Assembly (NCBI GenBank): GCA_028274925.1
Contig: JAQCNR010000038.1
Span: forward strand, 1-5,633
Length of the DNA: 5,633 nucleotides
Origin: Halovenus sp.
Lineage (GTDB): Archaea; Halobacteriota; Halobacteria; Halobacteriales; Haloarculaceae
Reading direction: 5' to 3'
Numbering within the stretch: the first letter of the stretch is position 1; every line of letters begins with the position of its first letter. Of the stretch, positions 1-3,844 are shown piece after piece. The notes beneath the pieces were generated by a model. That model worked only from the letters and a program-made list of their open reading frames with translations. It searched no databases and was not told where the DNA came from. A program made the translations under genes and the position numbers.

Positions 1-55
1 CGCCGGCGTCGAATACGACGACGGGGATTTCGAGACGGCTATCGTCAACGAGTGA
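1..55 (+). CDS. 3' end of an unidentified gene
   Basis: The window opens inside a reading frame (codons from position 2) that reads 17 residues, ending ...YDDGDFETAIVNE, then TGA at 53-55. The acidic tail and codon use fit a haloarchaeal protein. It lies 44 bp upstream of larE on the same strand, so it could be co-transcribed with it. Neighbours of larE are often other nickel-pincer cofactor genes (larB, larC), but the visible residues are too few to assign this gene to either, and they do not recall a LarB or LarC C-terminus I know. Identity is left open. Confidence 0.6.
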   Translation, partial: AGVEYDDGDFETAIVNE

Positions 56-70
56 GGCGGGTGCGACGCG

Positions 71-78
71 TTTTTGCG
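71..78 (+). promoter_or_regulatory. Possible TATA box for larE (or T-run terminator of the upstream gene)
   Basis: A TTTTTGCG block is centred about 27 bp before the larE ATG, where a haloarchaeal TATA box sits for a leaderless transcript. The same T-run lies 16 nt after the upstream stop codon and could equally be a short poly-T archaeal terminator. The two roles are compatible. No Shine-Dalgarno sequence precedes the ATG at 100. Confidence 0.4.
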
Positions 79-99
79 CTGTGAGCGAGAACAGAGGCT

Positions 100-939
100 A
101 TGACCGAAGCGAAACTCGACGCCGCCCGAGCAGACCTTGCCGAGCGCGAGTCCGTGCTCGTCGCGTTCTCGGGCGGGGTCGACTCGAGCGTCGTCGCCGC
201 GATTGCCGAGGACGCGCTGGGTTCGGACGCTGTTGCCTGCACGGCCCGCAGCGAGACGCTCCCGGAGGCAGAACTGGACGACGCGAAACGAGTCGCCGAA
301 GAGATTGGCATTCGCCACGAAATCGTCGAGTTCAGCGAACTCGACAGTGAGGACTTCGTCGCCAACGACGAGAGTCGCTGCTATCACTGCCGGACGATGC
401 GACTGGGCGCGATGTTCGACCGCGCCGCAGAACTGGACATTGAGACGGTCTGTGACGGCACGAACGCCTCCGACCCTGGAGAGGGCCACCGGCCCGGCCT
501 GCAGGCCGTCGACGAACTGGATGCGTACTCGCCGCTGCTCGCTCACGACATCGAGAAACCAGAGGTTCGTGAGATTGCCGAGCACTACGGACTGTCGGTC
601 GCAGACAAGCCCTCGATGGCCTGTCTCTCCTCACGAATTCCGACAGGACTGGAAGTGACTGAGGACCGACTCAGTCGCATCGAGAAGGCCGAGCGACTGC
701 TTCGGACGTGGGGATTCGACCAGTTCCGCGTCCGAGACCACGACGGCCTCGCCCGCATCGAGGTCTCTGAGGAGGAACTCGATGTGGCGCTGGACCCGGA
801 TTTCATTCGAGCAGCCCGCGAGCATATCGCCGATTTAGGATTCGAGCACGTCACGCTGGACTTGCACGGCTACCAGACAGGAAGCGTCAGCCCGGCCACA
901 GAACCTGACCCGCTCGAAGCAGAGTATCCGACTGATTAG
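100..939 (+). CDS. larE: LarE-type ATP-dependent sulfur transferase
   Basis: 279 aa, close to the usual LarE length. LarE acts in the cytoplasm in synthesis of the nickel-pincer nucleotide cofactor of lactate racemase and related LarA enzymes. It adenylylates the pyridinium dicarboxylate mononucleotide and transfers sulfur from a cysteine. Seen: PP-loop ATPase motif SGGVDSS at residues 24-30, a CYHC pair at 94-97, the CDGTNASD block at 118-125, GHRPGL at 129-134, and KPSMACLSSRIPTG at 170-183, whose Cys175 aligns with the sacrificial cysteine (Cys176) of the Lactobacillus enzyme. The ATG at 100 is chosen because the PP-loop sits at the expected distance and a T-rich box lies 27 bp upstream. 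No larA, larB or larC is visible in the window. Its stop overlaps that of the convergent phosphatase gene. Family assignment is firm; the physiological target enzyme is inferred. Confidence 0.93.
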   Translation: MTEAKLDAARADLAERESVLVAFSGGVDSSVVAAIAEDALGSDAVACTARSETLPEAELDDAKRVAEEIGIRHEIVEFSELDSEDFVANDESRCYHCRTMRLGAMFDRAAELDIETVCDGTNASDPGEGHRPGLQAVDELDAYSPLLAHDIEKPEVREIAEHYGLSVADKPSMACLSSRIPTGLEVTEDRLSRIEKAERLLRTWGFDQFRVRDHDGLARIEVSEEELDVALDPDFIRAAREHIADLGFEHVTLDLHGYQTGSVSPATEPDPLEAEYPTD

Positions 940-1562
940 ATCTGGCTCGGCGGCACTGTCTCGTAAAGCAGTTCATTTGCCCGAACAATTTCTTCCTCGG
1001 GGAGTTCGATTTCTGTGACCGCGCAGTTGTTGATGCTGTACTGCTCGATAGCAGCCGGAATATCGAAGTTTTGGAGCATCGCAAGGACCACAGTAATCGG
1101 GCCACCGTGTGTAACGACGAGCGTCGTGCCCTCTGCGTTCGCGGTCACGTCTTCCCACGCCGTCTGGACTCGTTCGTAGAGGTCGATGAGCGACTCGCCA
1201 CCTTCGGGTTCGTCTTCGAGAGCGAGCAAGCCATTGCTGTACTCGAAGGTCGGAAATCGCCCCTCAAGGTCGCCCCAGGTAAAGCCCTGATAGACCCCAA
1301 GGCCGCGCTCACGCCACGCCTCGGTGAACTCCGGTTCGGGAGCGATATCGGCGTCGCGAATTCCTTCGGTCGTCTCGCGTGTTCGAGTCGTGTCGGAGGC
1401 GACAATTCTGTCGATATCGTACTGCTCGGCGAGTTCGACGCCGAGTCGACGGGCCTGTTCGCGGCCGCGTTCGTTCAGTGGCGTCGGGGCCCAGCCCTGT
1501 AGTCGTCCTTCTCGGTTCCAGTCCGTCTCACCGTGGCGTACGAGGAGCGTCTCCGCTGTCAC
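936..1562 (-). CDS. Histidine phosphatase superfamily protein (phosphoglycerate mutase-like)
   Basis: 208 aa from the preferred GTG start. Members of this superfamily form a phosphohistidine intermediate and act as phosphatases or cofactor-dependent mutases; the substrate cannot be read from sequence. Seen: LLVRHGETDWN at residues 6-16 with catalytic His10 and Arg9, SDTTRTRET at 56-64 with the second Arg (Arg60), acid Glu85 in WRERGLGVYQG, and VTHGGPI at 150-156 with the second catalytic His152. Start choice: the frame stays open to an ATG at 1616, which would add 18 residues with no resemblance to the family. The GTG puts the RHG motif at residue 9, normal for the family, and leaves room for a divergent promoter. 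The TAA stop (936-938) overlaps the larE stop (937-939). Small size and the short segment between the two active-site halves favour a general phosphatase (CobC/GpmB-like) over a true glycolytic mutase; this is inference. Confidence 0.88.
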   Translation of the reverse strand: MTAETLLVRHGETDWNREGRLQGWAPTPLNERGREQARRLGVELAEQYDIDRIVASDTTRTRETTEGIRDADIAPEPEFTEAWRERGLGVYQGFTWGDLEGRFPTFEYSNGLLALEDEPEGGESLIDLYERVQTAWEDVTANAEGTTLVVTHGGPITVVLAMLQNFDIPAAIEQYSINNCAVTEIELPEEEIVRANELLYETVPPSQI

Positions 1563-1644
1563 AGGTTGAGTGAGGGGCGGGAGCAAGTTGACTCCTCTGG
1601 GTTCGAAGCGGACCACTCAAATGGTCGCTGTCCGAACAGTTGGT
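1563..1644. promoter_or_regulatory. Divergent intergenic region with a small inverted repeat
   Basis: 82 bp separate the phosphatase GTG from the ATG of the 80-aa gene, so both promoters should lie here. No strong TATA box is visible on either strand. CAAAT (1618-1622) is about 25 bp before the + strand ATG and is a weak candidate. An inverted repeat GACCA-N6-TGGTC (1611-1626) overlaps that candidate and is placed where a repressor could block it. The arms are only 5 bp, so chance is a real alternative. Confidence 0.3.
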
Positions 1645-1887
1645 ATGGCCGAGCCGCTCGTGATTGACGCCGGTGAACTGAGCGTCGAGGAGATTATGAC
1701 AACGCTGGAGGATGGCCGGCGTGTTGTTGTCCACACCGAGTTTCTGGGTTCTGAGCACGAGGTGACGCTGCGGTACAACGGCGGGACCTACTACTGTGAC
1801 ACGCCGGCGCGGTTGCATAAACACGATTCACCCGACGAGATGCAGACCTGTCTCCGCAACCAGGGGTACGGCAGTGCCGACGGGTAA
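1645..1887 (+). CDS. Conserved small haloarchaeal-type protein, unknown function, Cys/His residues
   Basis: 80 aa from the ATG at 1645 (MAEPLVIDAG...). The open frame extends upstream to 1570, but that extension is unlike the rest in composition and would overlap the divergent region, so the internal ATG is preferred. No domain is recognised. The predicted pattern is an N-terminal helix (about 13-23), a beta-rich middle (25-50) and a C-terminal helix (62-72). Cys51, His58, His60 and Cys69 (C-x6-H-x-H-x8-C) could form a metal site, but this is only a spacing argument. Similar short proteins with a 'TYYCDTP..LHKH' block are, from memory, common in haloarchaea; not checked here. The gene lies 49 bp before the HTH regulator on the same strand, but that gene has its own promoter. 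Confidence 0.8.
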   Translation: MAEPLVIDAGELSVEEIMTTLEDGRRVVVHTEFLGSEHEVTLRYNGGTYYCDTPARLHKHDSPDEMQTCLRNQGYGSADG

Positions 1888-1899
1888 CGACAGGGTAAC
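1882..1899 (+). repeat. Two direct GGGTAAC repeats one helical turn apart
   Basis: GGGTAAC occurs at 1882-1888 and 1893-1899, an 11-bp period, just upstream of the TATA-like box of the HTH gene. The first copy includes the TAA stop of the preceding gene. Tandem half-sites on one DNA face upstream of a promoter are a common arrangement for archaeal regulators, so this may be an operator. Chance recurrence of a 7-mer is possible. Confidence 0.35.
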
Positions 1900-1906
1900 T
1901 GCGGGC

Positions 1907-1913
1907 TTTTATT
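1907..1913 (+). promoter_or_regulatory. TATA box of the HTH regulator gene
   Basis: TTTTATT stands out in a GC-rich background and is centred 27 bp before the ATG at 1937. That is the archaeal TATA position for a transcript starting at or next to the start codon. No ribosome binding site precedes the ATG, which agrees with a leaderless message. Confidence 0.6.
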
Positions 1914-1936
1914 CGCAACGAGGTACAACGGCTGGT

Positions 1937-2323
1937 ATGGCCGATGTCGACCCTTCCCCCGCGAAGTTCCGTGAACTGATGCTCGATGAAGAACCGGAAC
2001 TGCGCGAGGTGCTCGCCTGCGTGTTCAATATCCAGCACCACGAGGCAAAGACCTACGAGACGTTGCTATCGACACCCGGCAGCACCGTCGAGGAACTGGC
2101 GGCCGAACTCGACCGCGACCGGAGTAACGTCAACCGCTCGCTGTCGACGCTACGAGAGAAAGGCCTCGCCACCCGCGAACGCCGACTGCTCGACGGCGGC
2201 GGCCACGTCTACCAGTATGCCCCGACGCCGCTCCCTGAGGCCCGGGAGTTGATGCACGAGACGCTGGATGCCTGGGCCGAGTACGTTCACAGTCGGATCG
2301 ACGAGTTCGGCGACACGGAGTGA
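1937..2323 (+). CDS. Winged helix-turn-helix transcriptional regulator (TrmB/MarR-like)
   Basis: 128 aa from the ATG at 1937. An upstream extension of the open frame to 1796 overlaps the previous gene and is rejected because of the TATA box at 1907-1913. Seen: an N-terminal helical part (9-45), then a winged HTH with STVEELAAELDRD (49-61), recognition helix RSNVNRSLSTLREKGL (62-77), and a wing with RRLLDGGGHVYQYAPTP (82-98). The C-terminal helix (100-124) is likely a dimer interface. The pattern 'DRDRSNVNRSLSTL.EKGL..R..' is typical of haloarchaeal TrmB-like single-domain regulators. No ligand domain is present, so it probably acts as a small DNA-binding dimer. The GGGTAAC repeats before its promoter could be its own site (autoregulation), which is inference. 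The inverted-repeat element begins 29 bp after its stop. Confidence 0.85.
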   Translation: MADVDPSPAKFRELMLDEEPELREVLACVFNIQHHEAKTYETLLSTPGSTVEELAAELDRDRSNVNRSLSTLREKGLATRERRLLDGGGHVYQYAPTPLPEARELMHETLDAWAEYVHSRIDEFGDTE

Positions 2324-2352
2324 GAGTAGAGAGCGAAGTTGGTGAATTGTAG

Positions 2353-2366
2353 AACCAGAAAGCCCC
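2353..2366 (+). repeat. Left terminal inverted repeat of the element
   Basis: AACCAGAAAGCCCC, exact reverse complement of 2688-2701. A further outer pair, GTGAA (2342-2346) and TTCAC (2703-2707), is complementary across a 6-nt/1-nt gap and may be the true edge. The next internal arm starts at 2367 with no gap. Confidence 0.85.
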
Positions 2367-2439
2367 TGCTCGCTTGACCGTCCGGGACTCGCTGCGGTCC
2401 AGTTGGTCCTTGCTTCGTCCGGGACGGACCAAGCGAGCA
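2367..2439. repeat. Long imperfect hairpin, first branch of the element
   Basis: TGCTCGCTTG (2367-2376) pairs with CAAGCGAGCA (2430-2439). Further in, CCGTCC (2378-2383) pairs with GGACGG (2422-2427) and GGAC (2385-2388) with GTCC (2417-2420), separated only by a 1x2 internal loop and a 1x1 mismatch. The 28-nt apical part has a GGTCC direct repeat (2396-2400 and 2405-2409) and no obvious strong stem. Confidence 0.8.
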
Positions 2440-2502
2440 GCCCCTTTCAGTCCCACCCTGTTGCTTGCGCCACTGGCCACCGCGGGTGGGACTGAAAGGG
2501 GC
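2440..2502. repeat. 19-bp perfect inverted repeat, second branch
   Basis: GCCCCTTTCAGTCCCACCC (2440-2458) and its exact reverse complement (2484-2502) are separated by 25 bp. This is the longest perfect stem in the window. Its left arm begins directly after the previous hairpin ends. The right arm (GTGGGACTGAAAGG...) loosely resembles the 3' part of haloarchaeal CRISPR repeats, but there is no repeat-spacer array. Confidence 0.85.
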
Positions 2503-2504
2503 GT

Positions 2505-2525
2505 TCACGGCGCGGAGCGCCGTGA
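2505..2525. repeat. 9-bp hairpin with 3-nt loop, third branch
   Basis: TCACGGCGC (2505-2513), loop GGA, GCGCCGTGA (2517-2525). Perfectly paired, two bases after the 19-bp stem. Confidence 0.8.
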
Positions 2526-2528
2526 GCT

Positions 2529-2549
2529 CGGGAGAGCTTTGCTCTCCCG
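2529..2549. repeat. 9-bp hairpin with 3-nt loop, fourth branch
   Basis: CGGGAGAGC (2529-2537), loop TTT, GCTCTCCCG (2541-2549). Perfectly paired, three bases after the previous hairpin. It has the same 9+3+9 design as that hairpin and the one at 2610-2630. Confidence 0.8.
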
Positions 2550-2609
2550 GTGAGGTTCTCGACGAAGGCGGACGACGTAAGCACGCGACCGACGGGAGCG
2601 CGCGTGGTT

Positions 2610-2630
2610 CGAGAGAGCTTCGCTCTCTCG
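2610..2630. repeat. 9-bp hairpin with TTC loop inside the fifth branch
   Basis: CGAGAGAGC (2610-2618), loop TTC, GCTCTCTCG (2622-2630). On the minus strand the tip reads GCGAAGC, a heptamer known to form an unusually stable DNA mini-hairpin. Confidence 0.8.
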
Positions 2631-2637
2631 TCATCCT

Positions 2638-2654
2638 GAAAATCTTCGATTTTC
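2638..2654. repeat. 7-bp hairpin with TTC loop inside the fifth branch
   Basis: GAAAATC (2638-2644), loop TTC, GATTTTC (2648-2654). It is A/T-rich in an otherwise GC-rich element and shares the loop and closing C-G pair of the previous hairpin. Confidence 0.75.
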
Positions 2655-2669
2655 TGAGACAGCAAGTCC

Positions 2670-2691
2670 CCCCGAGTCGAGAACCTCGGGG
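2670..2691 (+). repeat. Competing 7-bp hairpin at the 3' end of the element
   Basis: CCCCGAG (2670-2676) pairs with CTCGGGG (2685-2691) around an 8-nt loop. Its right arm uses bases from both the 12-bp long-range arm (2685-2687) and the right terminal repeat (2688-2691), so it excludes the closed form of the element. It is followed by GCTTTCTGG, too T-poor to call a terminator. Confidence 0.6.
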
Positions 2692-2701
2692 CTTTCTGGT
2701 T
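2688..2701 (-). repeat. Right terminal inverted repeat of the element
   Basis: GGGGCTTTCTGGTT, exact reverse complement of 2353-2366. The flanks (TTGTAG on the left, GTTCAC on the right) do not give a convincing target-site duplication. Confidence 0.85.
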
Positions 2702-2766
2702 GTTCACTGTCGAGACACCGCTGACTGTCACTCCTCCAAACACTCCCACTCAGAGATGCCAAGACG

Positions 2767-2771
2767 TTTTA
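2767..2771 (+). promoter_or_regulatory. TATA box of the 332-aa gene
   Basis: TTTTA is centred 28 bp before the GTG at 2797, supporting that start and a leaderless transcript. Upstream, between the element and this box (2702-2766), ACTGTC occurs twice (2706-2711, 2724-2729), the second inside a short TGAC-T-GTCA palindrome (2722-2730). Nothing else is visible in this 95-bp stretch. Confidence 0.5.
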
Positions 2772-2796
2772 CCGGCACTGCTCGTACAATCAGCTA

Positions 2797-3795
2797 GTGG
2801 CACAGCCGCTTCGCTTCCGATTTTCGCCTCATGGCTGGAGTGACGGGCAGGTCCAGTCACAGATTCTCCAGCGCCTGCAGTCGAATATCGGTGCCGAGTC
2901 GGTCGGCCCGCGATTCGATATCAACGGCTCGTGGCGGACCTATCGCTTCGAGATGGACAACGGGGACCTTGCGCTGTTTGCAACTGATGACAACGCATAC
3001 TGGATGGGCAACACCGAGACACCCCAACCACTGTGGCGCACGGACAAAATCGACTGGGAGGAAGCGCCGTATCCCGTCGCGAGGTGGGCCCAGCGCGAAC
3101 TGCTCGACACGCTGTACGAGCGCGACCCGTGGCTGGAGTCGTATCCGTATCTCTCGTGGTTTTTCCTGCCGGTGTTTATGTCGAAGGACGGCCGCGGGTC
3201 GACACAGGCGTTTTTCCGCCGCCACGCTGCGGGCTTTCCGGAATCCGGCTGGCGAGAGGCAGCCACCTTCTTCGAGCGCTTTCTCCAGACTGGCGTGCTC
3301 GACGAGTACCGCTACGTGATGGCCGGAAAACTCGGTACCAGCGTCGACGTTGACCATACCAGAATGGCCGCGGCGATGGCAGAGTTCATCGCCGCGAAAC
3401 TGTTGACCGAGGCGGGCTACGATATCACCCCCGAAATCGAGGTGACGACCGGACACTCGCTGGATTTCCGCGCCACGGACGGAGAGACGAACGTACTCGT
3501 GGAGGTCACACGGCCGGTCAATCCCGACGACCGGCGGGCAGCAGCAGTCGCGGCCGTCCGGGAGACGGCAGCGACGAAAACCAGCGGCCAACTCGCTGAA
3601 CACGGCGGTGGGGCCGTCCTCGTCGTCGATTGCTCGAATTTTCGGCGCCAGCAGTGGGAAGACGTCCTCGCCGAACAGCCCTCGGTCGGCCACCGACCAG
3701 CAGTCGTCTATCGGGCACGTCCGTCGGGCCATATCGAGGGCTACACTGAAGGACGCGTCCCGCTTGCCCTCGGCGCAGCGATGGAGTTTGTCTAA
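2797..3795 (+). CDS. Conserved haloarchaeal protein (DUF5784-like), possible nuclease-like core
   Basis: 332 aa starting at GTG, supported by the TATA-like box 28 bp upstream. The N-terminal half (1-180) is rich in Trp, Tyr and Phe (for example WFFLPVFM at 121-128) and matches no domain I know functionally. The C-terminal half resembles a PD-(D/E)XK restriction-endonuclease fold: helix AEFIAAKLLTEAGYDI (195-210) with Glu196, a strand holding Asp223 in HSLDFRA, then VLVEVTRP (233-240) with Glu236, and a later strand AVLVVDCSN (273-281). The lysine expected at E-x-K is Thr238, with Arg239 beside it, so catalysis may be altered or absent. No signal peptide or membrane segment, so probably cytoplasmic. 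The length and opening (F-R-F-S-P) recall DUF5784 from memory; not verified. Codon use matches the neighbours, so no sign of recent transfer. Confidence 0.8.
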   Translation: MAQPLRFRFSPHGWSDGQVQSQILQRLQSNIGAESVGPRFDINGSWRTYRFEMDNGDLALFATDDNAYWMGNTETPQPLWRTDKIDWEEAPYPVARWAQRELLDTLYERDPWLESYPYLSWFFLPVFMSKDGRGSTQAFFRRHAAGFPESGWREAATFFERFLQTGVLDEYRYVMAGKLGTSVDVDHTRMAAAMAEFIAAKLLTEAGYDITPEIEVTTGHSLDFRATDGETNVLVEVTRPVNPDDRRAAAVAAVRETAATKTSGQLAEHGGGAVLVVDCSNFRRQQWEDVLAEQPSVGHRPAVVYRARPSGHIEGYTEGRVPLALGAAMEFV

Positions 3796-3810
3796 CAGAA
3801 ACTGAGCGAA

Positions 3811-3820
3811 ACCATCATAC
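3811..3820 (+). promoter_or_regulatory. Weak promoter candidate for the histidine kinase
   Basis: The 49-bp gap before the kinase ATG holds CGAAACCATCATAC (3807-3820), a purine-rich BRE-like stretch followed by a poor TATA-like TCATA near -27. It is weaker than the boxes at 1907 and 2767. Read-through from the upstream gene on the same strand is equally possible. Confidence 0.25.
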
Positions 3821-3844
3821 CGCTGCTGGCTGAGTTGTATCTAC

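Larger units (their letters stand above)
2552..2687. repeat. 12-bp long-range inverted repeat, fifth branch
   Basis: GAGGTTCTCGAC (2552-2563) is the exact reverse complement of GTCGAGAACCTC (2676-2687), 112 bp apart. The right arm ends exactly where the right terminal repeat begins (2688), so the branch stacks directly on the closing stem. It encloses a weak CACGCG/CGCGTG pair (2582-2587/2601-2606) and two perfect hairpins. Confidence 0.75.
2353..2701. mobile_element. MITE-like, multiply palindromic element; possible large structured RNA
   Basis: A 349-bp non-coding element bounded by perfect 14-bp inverted repeats (AACCAGAAAGCCCC / GGGGCTTTCTGGTT). Inside, in order: stem 2367-2376/2430-2439 extended inward by 6 and 4 bp; stem 2440-2458/2484-2502 (19 bp); hairpin 2505-2525 (9 bp); hairpin 2529-2549 (9 bp); stem 2552-2563/2676-2687 (12 bp) enclosing a weak 6-bp stem and hairpins 2610-2630 (9 bp) and 2638-2654 (7 bp). 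All listed arms are perfectly complementary, nest without crossing, and mostly abut with 0-3 unpaired bases, so one strand can close into a six-way junction with about 60% of bases paired. Open frames across it on both strands look like non-coding shadows. No transposase, clear target duplication or promoter is seen. Candidate identities: non-autonomous IS/MITE, solitary TnpB/IscB-type guide RNA region, or a novel structured ncRNA. Confidence 0.75.

Noticed and set aside
1563..1616. ATG start at 1616 for the histidine phosphatase.
   Set aside because: It adds 18 residues unlike the family before the RHG motif and uses up most of the divergent promoter space; the GTG at 1562 gives a normal N-terminus.
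2440..2502. CRISPR repeat: the right arm (GTGGGACTGAAAGG) resembles the 3' end of haloarchaeal CRISPR repeats.
   Set aside because: Only one inverted pair is present, with no regularly spaced direct repeats or spacers, so there is no array. The resemblance is short.
2130..2634. Minus-strand frames of 115-116 codons over the HTH gene end and the element.
   Set aside because: They are antisense to a clear winged-helix gene and to the palindromic element; Arg/Ser/Pro-rich shadow composition.
2341..2710. Target-site duplication flanking the element.
   Set aside because: The bases directly outside the terminal repeats (TTGTAG and GTTCAC) do not match as direct repeats; the only flanking relation is inverted (GTGAA/TTCAC).
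2465..2797. Protein-coding frame of 110 codons on the + strand across the element.
   Set aside because: It is tiled by perfect hairpins, its composition is unlike neighbouring acidic proteins, and it runs through the promoter of the next gene.
2857..3732. 291-codon minus-strand frame opposite the 332-aa gene.
   Set aside because: The plus-strand frame has the promoter, acidic composition and recognisable strands; the antisense frame is Cys/Arg-rich and typical of GC-rich shadows.
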